From positions 7,190,001-7,254,000 of the forward strand of contig NZ_CP116257.1 in NCBI RefSeq assembly GCF_027947595.1: DNA of 64,000 nucleotides. The letters are read 5' to 3'. The DNA is from Streptomyces lienomycini. GTDB lineage: Bacteria > Actinomycetota > Actinomycetes > Streptomycetales > Streptomycetaceae. A program made the translations under genes and the position numbers. A model generated the notes under the pieces. It was not told where the DNA came from, ran no database searches, and worked only from the letters and a program-made list of their open reading frames with translations. This document shows, in pieces, positions 54,663-63,206 of the stretch; position 1 is the first letter of the stretch, and every line of letters begins with the position of its first letter.

Positions 54663-55171
54663 GACCGGTTCCAGTCGCCGGACTTGCCGCCCGTCTTCTG
54701 CTCCACCCGCACGTCCGTGATGACCGCTCCCTTGTCGACCGCCTTGACCATGTCGATCACGGTGAGCGCGGCGACGGAGACCGCGGTGAGCGCCTCCATC
54801 TCGACGCCCGTGCGATCCGTCGTCCGCACCGTGGCGGTGATCTCCACGGCGTCGTCCGTGACCGACAGGTCCAGTTTCACACCGGAGACCGACAACGGGT
54901 GACACAACGGGATCAGGTCCGGCGTGCGTTTGGCGCCCATGATGCCCGCGATCCGCGCCGTGGCCAGGGCGTCGCCCTTGGGGACGCCCTCGCCGCGCAG
55001 CAGCTCGACCACGCGGGGCGCGACGAGGACGCGTCCACTGGCGCGTGCGGTGCGGGCGGTCACGTCCTTGCCGGACACGTCGACCATCCGGGCGGCGCCC
55101 GCCTCGTCGATGTGCGTCAGCCGGTCCTGCGGGTCCTGTCCGCTCCTGGGCGGTCGGTCCTGCGTACTCAT
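54659..55171 (-). CDS. moaC: Cyclic pyranopterin monophosphate synthase accessory protein
   Basis: 170 residues from ATG; the first 14 are disordered. MoaC motifs: [52 protein letters not shown], and [28 protein letters not shown] with the catalytic Lys. Converts 3',8-cyclo-GTP product to cPMP. MoaA is not in the window. Confidence 0.95.
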   Translation of the reverse strand: MSTQDRPPRSGQDPQDRLTHIDEAGAARMVDVSGKDVTARTARASGRVLVAPRVVELLRGEGVPKGDALATARIAGIMGAKRTPDLIPLCHPLSVSGVKLDLSVTDDAVEITATVRTTDRTGVEMEALTAVSVAALTVIDMVKAVDKGAVITDVRVEQKTGGKSGDWNRS

Positions 55172-55257
55172 GCTCGTGTGGCGCTCCCGGTTCGGGCCCG
55201 GCGCGGTGCGGCGGGTGGGCCTGTCGTGCGCGACACGGTACCGCCAACCGGGCGGGC

Positions 55258-56607
55258 TCAGCCGAGCAGGACCACCTCGACGTCGGCGCCGGGCTCGACG
55301 GATTCGGTGTCCTCGGGGACCACGATCAGCGCGTTCGCGTGCGCGAGGGCGGCCACCAGGTGGGAGCCCGAGCCGCCGACCGGGGCCACGACGCCGTCGG
55401 CGTAGCTGCCCCGCAGGAACTGGCGTCGGCCCTTCGGCGAGGTCAGTGCCTTGTCCGCGGTCAGGGACGCGGTGGCCGTCGGGCGGTGGACGTCGGGCAG
55501 CCCCATGAGCGTGCGGATCGCGGGGCGCACGAACAACTCGAAGGAGACGTACGACGACACCGGGTTGCCGGGCAGGGCGAGCAGCGGCGTGTGGTCGGGG
55601 CCGACGGAGCCGAACCCCTGGGGTTTGCCCGGCTGCATGGCGAGCTTGCGGAAGTCGACGCCGCCGCCGGGCTCGTCCTCGTCGCCGACGTGCGCCAGCG
55701 CCTCCTTGACCACGTCGTACGCCCCGACGCTGACCCCGCCGGTGGTGACCATCAGGTCGGCGCGCACCAGTTGGTCCTCGATGGTGGACCGCAGGGTCTC
55801 GGCGTCGTCGGCGACGGCGCCCACGCGGTAGGCGATGGCGCCCGCGTCGCGGGCGGCCGCGGTGAGCGCGAAGCTGTTGGAGTCGTAGATCTGACCGGAC
55901 GCCAGCTGCTCGTCGGGCTGGACGAGTTCGCTGCCGGTGGAGAGCACCACCACGCGCGGGCGCGGGCGTACCCGGACCGTGCCGCGGCCGATCGCGGCGA
56001 GCAGGCCGATCTGCGGCGGGCCGAGTACGGTGCCGGCCGCCAGGGCGCGGTCGCCGGAGCGGACGTCGCTGCCCTTGGCGCGTACGTGCGCGCGTGCCTC
56101 GGCGGGCCGGTACACGTGCACGCGGCCCTCGGCGCCCTCCGGGGCCAGGCTGCGGGCGCGCATGCCCGACACCGGGCCCTCGCCGAGCCCGCCGTCGGTC
56201 CACTCGACGGGGACGACGGCCTCCGCGCCGGGCGGGAGCGGGGCACCGGTCATGATGCGTGCGGCCTGGCCGGGTCCGACGGTGATCGGGTCGGCCTGGC
56301 CCGCGGCGACGTCGCCGACGACCTCCAGGACGGCGGGGAACTCCTCGCTCGCGCCGGCGACGTCGGTGACCCGCACCGCGTACCCGTCCATGGAGCTGTT
56401 GTCGAACGGCGGCAGGGACAACGGCACCGTGATGTCGTCGACCAGGACGCAGCCCTGGGCGTCGAGCAGGTTCAGCTCGATCGGGTCCAGGGGGCGGACG
56501 GTCGCGAGGACGTCGTCCATGTGGTCCTGCACCGACCACAGCCGGTCCGGGCCGGAGCCCGCGGTGGCGTGGTCGGGGCCGGTGTCACGGTGCGCGCTGC
56601 TGCTCAA
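55258..56607 (-). CDS. moeA: MoeA-like molybdopterin molybdotransferase / Glp (gephyrin-like)
   Basis: 449 residues. The only upstream start that fits is TTG 56607, 6 nt after the galU stop. MoeA features: [15 protein letters not shown] at about residue 65, [39 protein letters not shown] and [17 protein letters not shown]. In corynebacteria the MoeA paralogue beside glpR (Glp) has become a divisome protein that binds FtsZ. Synteny with sepX/glpR supports the same role, or a dual role with Mo insertion because moaC and moaB are adjacent. Confidence 0.9.
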   Translation of the reverse strand: MSSSAHRDTGPDHATAGSGPDRLWSVQDHMDDVLATVRPLDPIELNLLDAQGCVLVDDITVPLSLPPFDNSSMDGYAVRVTDVAGASEEFPAVLEVVGDVAAGQADPITVGPGQAARIMTGAPLPPGAEAVVPVEWTDGGLGEGPVSGMRARSLAPEGAEGRVHVYRPAEARAHVRAKGSDVRSGDRALAAGTVLGPPQIGLLAAIGRGTVRVRPRPRVVVLSTGSELVQPDEQLASGQIYDSNSFALTAAARDAGAIAYRVGAVADDAETLRSTIEDQLVRADLMVTTGGVSVGAYDVVKEALAHVGDEDEPGGGVDFRKLAMQPGKPQGFGSVGPDHTPLLALPGNPVSSYVSFELFVRPAIRTLMGLPDVHRPTATASLTADKALTSPKGRRQFLRGSYADGVVAPVGGSGSHLVAALAHANALIVVPEDTESVEPGADVEVVLLG

Positions 56608-56612
56608 CGTCC

Positions 56613-57515
56613 TTACATCTCCTCGGCTACGTAACTGCGGAGCCAGGTCCGGAAGTCCGGTCCCAGGTCTTCACGTTCGCATGCGAGTCGGACAATGGCA
56701 CGCAGGTAGTCGCCGCGGTCGCCGGTGTCATAGCGGCGGCCCTTGAAGACGACGCCGTGCACCGGGCCGCCCACGGACTCGTCCTCGGCGAGCTGCTGGA
56801 GCGCGTCGGTCAGCTGGATCTCGCCGCCGCGGCCGGGCTCGGTCTTGCGGAGTATGTCGAAGATGTGCGGGTCGAGGACGTAGCGGCCGATGATGGCGTA
56901 GTTGGACGGGGCGTCGGCCGCGTCCGGCTTCTCGACCAGACCGTCGATCTTGACGACGTCGCTGTCCTCGGTGGTCTCCACGGCCGCGCAACCGTAGAGG
57001 TGGATCTGCTCCGGCGCGACCTCCATGAGGGCGATCACACTGCCGCCGTACTGCTCCTGGACCTCGATCATGCGCTGGAGCAGGGGGTCGCGCGGGTCGA
57101 TCAGGTCGTCGCCGAGCAGGACCGCGAAGGGCTCGTCGCCCACGTGCGGGGCGGCGCACAGCACGGCGTGGCCGAGGCCCTTGGGGTCGCCCTGGCGGAC
57201 GTAGTGGATCATCGCGAGGTCGCTGGACTCCTGGACCTTGGCCAGCCGGCTCGCGTCGCCCTTCTTCTGGAGGGCCGACTCCAGTTCGTAGTTGCGGTCG
57301 AAGTGGTCCTCGAGGGGGCGCTTGTTGCGGCCGGTGACCATGAGGACGTCGCCGAGGCCGGCGGTGACGGCCTCTTCGACCACGTACTGGATCGCCGGCT
57401 TGTCGACGACCGGCAGCATCTCCTTGGGAGTGGCTTTGGTGGCCGGCAGGAACCGGGTTCCGAGCCCGGCCGCGGGGATGACAGCCTTGCTGATCCTGGG
57501 GTGGGACTGAGTCAT
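56613..57515 (-). CDS. galU: UTP-glucose-1-phosphate uridylyltransferase
   Basis: 300 residues from the ATG before TQSHPRI; ATG 57527 (adds VAR) is possible. Nucleotidyltransferase motif KAVIPAAGLGTRFLPATKATPKEMLPVVDKPAIQYVVEEA, with GLVEKPDAADAPSNYAIIGRYVL and GRRYDTGDRGDYLRAIVR. It makes UDP-glucose, joining the galactose block of this window with cell-wall and glycogen metabolism. Divergent from the cyclo-ligase gene. Confidence 0.96.
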   Translation of the reverse strand: MTQSHPRISKAVIPAAGLGTRFLPATKATPKEMLPVVDKPAIQYVVEEAVTAGLGDVLMVTGRNKRPLEDHFDRNYELESALQKKGDASRLAKVQESSDLAMIHYVRQGDPKGLGHAVLCAAPHVGDEPFAVLLGDDLIDPRDPLLQRMIEVQEQYGGSVIALMEVAPEQIHLYGCAAVETTEDSDVVKIDGLVEKPDAADAPSNYAIIGRYVLDPHIFDILRKTEPGRGGEIQLTDALQQLAEDESVGGPVHGVVFKGRRYDTGDRGDYLRAIVRLACEREDLGPDFRTWLRSYVAEEM

Positions 57516-57549
57516 GCGCGCCACCATATCCGGTGCCTATGGGGAGAAT

Positions 57550-57584
57550 CTGTGGCGCCTGAGCCACAGTGCTCATATGAGCAC
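57550..57584. promoter_or_regulatory. Two adjacent palindromes in galU/cyclo-ligase promoter
   Basis: CTGTGGC-N6-GCCACAG (57550-57569) directly abuts a perfect 16-bp palindrome GTGCTCATATGAGCAC (57569-57584). Both lie in the 93-bp divergent region, where they would cover the core promoters. Confidence 0.6.
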
Positions 57585-57608
57585 ATCAGAGCGGTACGGG
57601 AGTGACCA

Positions 57609-58223
57609 TTGCCTCACATCGGCCCTGCGGACGGCCCCGGCAAGCGTGCCTTGCGACGGGATTTCCTCGACGCGCGGAACAGACTGACAGCGGATGACGT
57701 GCGGGAAGCCGCGGACGCGCTGGCCGGGCGGGCGCTCGGACTGCCGGAGGTGGCGGGGGCGCACACCGTGGCGGCGTATGTCTCCGTGGGCGCCGAGCCG
57801 GGTACCTTCGCGCTCCTCGACGCGCTGCGCGCGCGGGGGGTGCGCGTGCTGCTGCCCGCACTGCGGCCGGACAACGACCTCGACTGGGGCGAGTACGCCG
57901 GAGAGGGCTCCCTCGCGCGCGTGCGGCACGGCGGGCGGATGGAGCTGTTCGAGCCCGCGGGTGAGCGTCTGGGGCCGGACGCGGTGACGCGGGCCGGCGT
58001 CGTGCTGCTGCCGGGGGTGGCGGTGGACGCGCGCGGACTGCGGCTGGGCCGCGGCGGCGGATCGTACGACCGGGTGCTCGCGCGTCTGGAGCGCGCGGGC
58101 GCGCGTCCCGCGCTGCTGGTGCTGCTGTACGACCGGGAGGTCGTCGCGCACGTCCCCGCGGAGCCGCACGACCGGCCGGTGGACGCGGTGGTGACGCCGT
58201 CGGGGGTGCGCAGGTTCCGTTGA
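57609..58223 (+). CDS. 5-formyltetrahydrofolate cyclo-ligase
   Basis: 204 residues from TTG with GGGAG 7 nt upstream. Folate-binding start KRALRRDFLDARNRLTADD, AAYVSVGAEPGT, and ATP/Mg loop LRLGRGGGSYDRVLARL near residue 150. Converts 5-formyl-THF to 5,10-methenyl-THF with ATP. It is divergent from galU, as Rv0992c is from galU in M. tuberculosis. Its stop lies inside the 50-bp palindrome that follows. Confidence 0.93.
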   Translation: MPHIGPADGPGKRALRRDFLDARNRLTADDVREAADALAGRALGLPEVAGAHTVAAYVSVGAEPGTFALLDALRARGVRVLLPALRPDNDLDWGEYAGEGSLARVRHGGRMELFEPAGERLGPDAVTRAGVVLLPGVAVDARGLRLGRGGGSYDRVLARLERAGARPALLVLLYDREVVAHVPAEPHDRPVDAVVTPSGVRRFR

Positions 58224-58267
58224 CGGGAATGGCCTCCACGCGCGCGTGGAGGCCATTCCCGTCAACG
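58218..58267. terminator. Perfect 50-bp palindrome terminator including a stop codon
   Basis: The 25-bp arms (58218-58242 and 58243-58267) are exactly complementary. The left arm starts in the last codon of the cyclo-ligase gene and includes its TGA stop (58221-58223). The minus-strand acylase gene stops at 58294, so the same structure can end both transcripts. Confidence 0.88.
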
Positions 58268-58293
58268 GGTGCGGATGCGGATGCGGGCGCCGG

Positions 58294-61089
58294 CTAGGGC
58301 TTGAGCACCAGCGTGTCGCTCGTGTTCTCGTCGACCGCCTTCTTCGAGAAGGACCACGTCAGCAGCTCGCCGTCGGCCCACTTGTCGGTCTGGTCGGTGT
58401 AGTGGGCGCTGTAGGCGTGTCCGGAGGCGCCGGTGAGGTTGATCCAGCGGGACTTGTCGAGGTCGCCGAGGTTGACCACCATCCGCATGGAGGGCACCCA
58501 GATCACCCCGTAGCCGCCGGCCGCGTTCCAGCCGGAGGCGTTGACCGCGGCCTCGCCGCCGCTGAGCTTCCAGGGGCCGCGGTTGAGGGCGTACTTCAGG
58601 AAGCCGGGGCCCTCGGTGCCCAGGGTCTGGTTCTTCAGGAACAGGCGGTGCAGCCGGCCCCAGCTCCAGGTGTCGATGTCCTTGCCGAGCTTGGCGGTCA
58701 GCTCCCAGCGGGCGTCGACCATGGCGCGCTTGAACAGGTCGTCGCGGTTGCGGTCGGCGCCCTTGCGGGTTCCGTTGGCGGGCGTCGTCCACCAGTCGCT
58801 CTTCGGGTCCTGCATCAGGGTGCGGACCACCTCGAACCAGCGGTCGCCGCCGTCCGGCTGCGCCTGGTCGGCCTCCCGCTGGCCGCACTCGTAGACCTTG
58901 TTCGTCTCGTCCGCGGGGCCGGTGGTGTTGACCGGGTCGACCCACAGGCACTGGCCCTTGACCCGCAGCTCCTTGGGGAGCTTGTTGCCGAAGGCGAGCT
59001 TGAGGATGTTGCGCCAGACGGCGTTGAAGTAGGCGGCGGCCGCCGAGTCGGCGTCCTGGGTGTAGTCCCAGCCCTCCAGCAGCTTCTGCGCCTCGCGGAC
59101 GTCCTTGTCGTCGACGTCGATCTTCAGCAGCTGGGGCACGAGCAGCTTGGCCATCTCGCTGCTGTTGTCCAGCTGCATCTGGCGCATGTCGTCCGTGGAG
59201 ATCTTGCCGCCGTCCTTGATCTTCTGCTCGATCAGGGAGGTGATGCGCTGACTGCGGGTGCCGTAGCCCCAGTCGGTGGTGAGCGTGTACGGGTACGCGT
59301 CCTCGTCGACGACGGCCTGGTTGGCGGTCACGATGTAGCCGCGCTCGGGGTCGTACTCGTAGGGCAGCTCGTCCTGGTCGATGTACTCGCCGCTCCAGCG
59401 GAACTTCGGGTCCCAGCCCGGCACCGGGACCGAGCCGTCGTGGCCCTTGGCGCGCACCGGGATCCGGCCGGGCAGCGTGTAGCCGATGTGCTCGTCGTCG
59501 GCGTAGACCAGGTTCTGCGAGGGCACGTCGAAGAGTGCGGCGGCCTCGCGGAAGTCGTCCCAGTTCTGCGCCCGGTCGATCGCGAAGACGGCGTCCATGG
59601 TGGTGCCCGCCTCGAGCGCGGTCCAGCGCAGGGCCACTCCGTAGCCGTCGCCGCGGTCGGGGGCGGCGGTCTCGACGGTGGCCTTCTTGCCGGTCTTCAC
59701 CAGTTCGTCGTCGCGGTCGGAGAGCAGCGGACCGTTGTTGGTCTCGCGGACGACGATCTTCTTGGAGTCGCCGCCGGCGACCTTGATGGTCTCCTCGCGC
59801 GCCTCGAAGGGGACCACCTTGCCGTCGTACTGGTAGCCCTCGCCGGTGATCTTCTCCAGGTACAGGTCGGTGACGTCGGCGCCGGAGTTGGTCAGGCCCC
59901 AGGCGATCTCCTGGTTGTGGCCGATGACCACGCCGGGCATGCCCGCGAAGGTGTAACCCGCGACGTCGTACTGGCACTTCGCGGAGACGGTGCGGCAGTG
60001 CAGGCCCATCTGGTACCAGACGGACGGCAGGGACGGCGACAGGTGCGGGTCGTTGGCCAGCAGCGGCTTGCCGGTGATGGTGTGCTTGCCGGACACCACC
60101 CAGGAGTTGGAGCCGATGCCGTTGCCGTTCACACCGACGGCGGTGGGGACGTCGTCCAGGACGTCCTGGAGGCTCGCGAGCTGACCCTGCAGCGCGCTGC
60201 CGCTGCCGCTGCCCGTCCCGGTGCCGGTGCCGGTGCCCGTACCGGAGCCGTCGCTGTCGCTGTCGCCTTCTCCGTCACCGCCGGACGCGCCGCCGCCGTC
60301 GAACGTCTCGGTGGCCTCGTCGTACTCGCCCTCCTGCACGATCGCCTTGTTCCGGTCGTACGGGTACGCCGGGTACAGGTCGGCGACCTGCTTGGGGCCG
60401 AGGCGGCTGGTCATCAGGGCGCGGTCCACCTCGTCCTGCATGTTGCCGCGCAGGTCCCAGGCCATCGCCTTGAGCCAGGCCACCGAGTCGACCGGGGTCC
60501 ACTCCTGGGGCTTGTAGTCGTTGGTGAAGCCGAGGGCGGCGTACTCCAGGGAGATGTCCGCGCCGTCCTTGCCCTTCAGGTAGGCGTTGACGCCCTTGGC
60601 GTACGCCTGGAGGTACTTCTTCGTGGAGTCCGACAGCTTCTCGTCGTACTCCTTCTTCGCCACCCGGTGCCAGCCCAGGGTGCGCAGGAACTCGTCGTTG
60701 TCGATCTGGCTCTTGCCGAACATCTCCGACAGGCGCCCGGCGGTCATGTGCCGGCGCACGTCCATCTCGTAGAACCGGTCCTGCGCCTGGACGTAGCCCT
60801 GCGCCATGAACAGGTCCTCCTCCGAGGAGGCGTAGACCTGCGGGATGCCGTACCCGTCGCGCTTGACGTCGACCGGACCCGACAGGCCGTCGAGCGTGAT
60901 CGAGCCCTTGGTCTGCGGGAAGGACGCGCGGACGGTGCTGACCGACCAGTACCCGCCGTAGGCGAGACCGCCGATGACGGCCAGGACCAGCACGACGACG
61001 AGCAGGCGGCCCTTGCGACCCTTGCGCCCCTTCTTCCGGCCGGACGTGCCGGACTGCTGACCCGTGGAGGCGGTGGTGGTGGGGGGCAT
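58294..61089 (-). CDS. Penicillin acylase family protein (Ntn hydrolase)
   Basis: 931 residues from ATG with AAGGA 6 nt upstream. Basic cytoplasmic start, one membrane anchor at about 28-47 (LLVVVLVLAVIGGLAYGGYW), then the alpha chain (RDGYGIPQVYASSEEDLFMAQGYVQAQDRFYEMDVRR), a low-complexity Asp/Ser/Gly/Thr spacer at about 270-300, and the beta chain that would start at Ser327 after autocleavage (GIGSNSWVV). Catalytic Ser327 and the Asn/Arg neighbourhood are kept. Substrate may be N-acyl amino acid, acyl-homoserine lactone or lipopeptide. Confidence 0.92.
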   Translation of the reverse strand: MPPTTTASTGQQSGTSGRKKGRKGRKGRLLVVVLVLAVIGGLAYGGYWSVSTVRASFPQTKGSITLDGLSGPVDVKRDGYGIPQVYASSEEDLFMAQGYVQAQDRFYEMDVRRHMTAGRLSEMFGKSQIDNDEFLRTLGWHRVAKKEYDEKLSDSTKKYLQAYAKGVNAYLKGKDGADISLEYAALGFTNDYKPQEWTPVDSVAWLKAMAWDLRGNMQDEVDRALMTSRLGPKQVADLYPAYPYDRNKAIVQEGEYDEATETFDGGGASGGDGEGDSDSDGSGTGTGTGTGTGSGSGSALQGQLASLQDVLDDVPTAVGVNGNGIGSNSWVVSGKHTITGKPLLANDPHLSPSLPSVWYQMGLHCRTVSAKCQYDVAGYTFAGMPGVVIGHNQEIAWGLTNSGADVTDLYLEKITGEGYQYDGKVVPFEAREETIKVAGGDSKKIVVRETNNGPLLSDRDDELVKTGKKATVETAAPDRGDGYGVALRWTALEAGTTMDAVFAIDRAQNWDDFREAAALFDVPSQNLVYADDEHIGYTLPGRIPVRAKGHDGSVPVPGWDPKFRWSGEYIDQDELPYEYDPERGYIVTANQAVVDEDAYPYTLTTDWGYGTRSQRITSLIEQKIKDGGKISTDDMRQMQLDNSSEMAKLLVPQLLKIDVDDKDVREAQKLLEGWDYTQDADSAAAAYFNAVWRNILKLAFGNKLPKELRVKGQCLWVDPVNTTGPADETNKVYECGQREADQAQPDGGDRWFEVVRTLMQDPKSDWWTTPANGTRKGADRNRDDLFKRAMVDARWELTAKLGKDIDTWSWGRLHRLFLKNQTLGTEGPGFLKYALNRGPWKLSGGEAAVNASGWNAAGGYGVIWVPSMRMVVNLGDLDKSRWINLTGASGHAYSAHYTDQTDKWADGELLTWSFSKKAVDENTSDTLVLKP

Positions 61090-61441
61090 CGCTGTCCTTG
61101 CTGTCCTAACACGAGCGGCAGGGGCGGGCTGTGCTTCGTACTGAGGCCGAGCGCTGAGCGCCGAGCGCTGGAGCAACTGTAGGCGCAGGCCCGGCTGTCC
61201 CTTGACCCGGAGTCGGGTACGGGGACGCACGAGCGTTCGATCTTGCCAAGCCGAGCGTCAAGAAAGCGTCAAGAGTTAGGTAAGGTAACGAAGTAGTTGC
61301 CCGCAAAGTCCGACGGATTCGTGTGCCATGGGAGTGCGATGCGCACTCCGCGACGCAACGCGACGCGAGGCGCCTCGTCCGGCCTCGCCTCGCCTCGCCC
61401 GCGCTGTGATCCGTGCTGTGCGCCAGGGAAGGGAACGGCCG
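61090..61441. other. 352-bp spacer between acylase and antiporter
   Basis: The spacer between divergent starts has an 11-bp direct repeat GCCGAGCGCTG (61146-61156, 61160-61170), an AT-richer segment GTTAGGTAAGGTAACGAAG (61275-61293), and GCGACGCAACGCGACGCGAGGCGCC-type triplet runs cut into short repeats from about 61350. I see no gene in it, apart from the possible N-terminal extension of the antiporter. Confidence 0.5.
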
Positions 61442-62959
61442 CTGACTGTCCACCACCTCAACCAGCTCCTGCTCGTCTGCTCGCTCGTCCTGCTCATCGC
61501 CGTGGCGGCGGTCCGGATCTCCTCGCGCAGCGGGCTCCCCAGCCTGCTCGTCTACCTGGCCATCGGCGTCGCCATGGGCCAGGACGGCATCGGCGACATC
61601 AAGTTCGACAACGCCGAACTCGTCCAGGTCATCGGGTACGCCGCCCTCGTCGTGATCCTGGCCGAGGGCGGACTCGGCACGAAGTGGAAGGAGGCGAAAC
61701 CGGCCCTCCCGGCCGCCTCCGCACTCGCGCTGGCCGGAGTCGCGGTGAGCGTCGGCGTGACCGCGGCGGGCGCCCACTACCTGACCGGGCTGGAGTGGCG
61801 GCAGGCACTGATCGTCGGGGCCGTGGTCTCCTCCACGGACGCCGCGGCCGTCTTCTCCGTGCTGCGCCGGATCCCGCTGCCCAAGCGGATAACGGGCACG
61901 CTGGAGGCCGAGTCCGGCTTCAACGACGCCCCCGTGGTCATCCTCGTGGTCGCCTTCTCCACGGCCGGCCCCATCGAGCACTGGTACGTGCTGCTCGGCG
62001 AGATCGCCCTGGAACTGGCCATCGGCGCCGCCATCGGACTCGCGGTCGGCTGGCTGGGATCGTGGGGGCTGAGGCACGTGGCGCTGCCCGCCTCCGGCCT
62101 CTACCCCATCGCCGTGCTCTCCATCGCCATCGCCGCCTACGCGGCCGGCGCGATGGCCCACGGCAGCGGCTTCCTGGCCGTCTACCTCGCCTCGATGGTC
62201 ATGGGCAACGCACGACTGCCGCACTGGCCCGCCACCCGGGGGTTCGCCGACGGACTCGGCTGGCTCGCCCAGATCGGCATGTTCGTCCTGCTCGGCCTGC
62301 TGGTCACCCCGCACGAACTGGGCGACGACATCCTGCCCGCCCTGGTCATCGGCCTGGTCCTCACCATGGTGGCGCGACCGCTGAGCGTCGTGCTGTGCCT
62401 GGTGCCCTTCCGGGTGCCGTGGCAGGAACAGGCCCTGATGTCGTGGGCCGGGCTGCGCGGGGCGGTGCCCATCATCCTGGCGACGATCCCCATGGTGGAG
62501 GGCGTCACGGGCAGCCGCCGCATCTTCAACATCGTCTTCGTACTGGTCGTCGTCTACACCCTGGTCCAGGGGCCGACGCTGCCCTGGATGGCCCGCGTGC
62601 TGCGCCTGGGCAAGGGGGACGAGGCCGCCGACCTCGGCATCGAGTCGGCGCCCCTGGAGCGGCTTCGCGGGCACCTGCTGTCCGTGACGATCCCCGAGGG
62701 CTCCCGGATGCACGGGGTGGAGGTCAGCGAGCTGCGGCTGCCGACCGGGTCCGCCGTCACCCTGGTCGTCCGCGACGGGACGTCCTTCGTACCGCTGCCC
62801 TCGACGGGACTGCGACGCGGGGACGAACTGCTCGTGGTCGCCACCGACCCCGTCCGGGACGCCGCCGAGGCGCGGCTGCGCGCGGTCGGCCACGGAGGCA
62901 AGCTGGCCGGCTGGCTGGGCACCGCGGGCACCGAGGGCGCCCGCGGCCATCACAGGTGA
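61442..62959 (+). CDS. Cation (K+ or Na+)/proton antiporter, CPA1 type with TrkA_C domain
   Basis: 505 residues from a CTG start (61442), chosen because GGGAAGGGAAC lies 7 nt upstream and TVHHLNQLLLVCS is the usual N-terminus; ATG 61328 and GTG 61406/61418 would add a 38-, 12- or 8-residue Arg-rich extension. About 12 membrane helices: LVYLAIGVAMGQDGIG, VVSSTDAAAVFSVLRR (ion-site Asp), SGFNDAPVVILVV and SWAGLRGAVPIILATIPM. C-terminal 110 residues include a TrkA_C-like domain (VTIPEGSRMHGVEVSELRLP). Confidence 0.88.
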   Translation: MTVHHLNQLLLVCSLVLLIAVAAVRISSRSGLPSLLVYLAIGVAMGQDGIGDIKFDNAELVQVIGYAALVVILAEGGLGTKWKEAKPALPAASALALAGVAVSVGVTAAGAHYLTGLEWRQALIVGAVVSSTDAAAVFSVLRRIPLPKRITGTLEAESGFNDAPVVILVVAFSTAGPIEHWYVLLGEIALELAIGAAIGLAVGWLGSWGLRHVALPASGLYPIAVLSIAIAAYAAGAMAHGSGFLAVYLASMVMGNARLPHWPATRGFADGLGWLAQIGMFVLLGLLVTPHELGDDILPALVIGLVLTMVARPLSVVLCLVPFRVPWQEQALMSWAGLRGAVPIILATIPMVEGVTGSRRIFNIVFVLVVVYTLVQGPTLPWMARVLRLGKGDEAADLGIESAPLERLRGHLLSVTIPEGSRMHGVEVSELRLPTGSAVTLVVRDGTSFVPLPSTGLRRGDELLVVATDPVRDAAEARLRAVGHGGKLAGWLGTAGTEGARGHHR

Positions 62960-62961
62960 GC

Positions 62962-63002
62962 GCGTGAGGGGTGCTCCCTTTCACAGGCCGCGCCCCTCAC
63001 GC
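62962..63002 (+). terminator. Hairpin after antiporter gene
   Basis: GCGTGAGGGG (62962-62971) pairs perfectly with CCCCTCACGC (62993-63002), just after the stop at 62959. Confidence 0.7.
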
Positions 63003-63206
63003 CCCTGTACGATGAAGGCCGCACCTGATCGAACCACCTCTGTCTGAAGCAGAGCTGGCGCGACCGTATGGCGGCCGGATCGCCCCCTCATCCACGCGGG
63101 CTCCGGCATCTACCGCAGTCCGCGCGAGTGGACAGCTCTCGGCGCTCCCGCACGACGACCACCACAGAACGGGACCGCGCTACCAGGCGGCAGAAAGGCA
63201 CGGGCC

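Noticed and set aside
61276..61285. Iron-box (DmdR/IdeR) site TTAGGTAAGG upstream of the antiporter
   Set aside because: Only the left half fits the 19-bp consensus; the right half does not.
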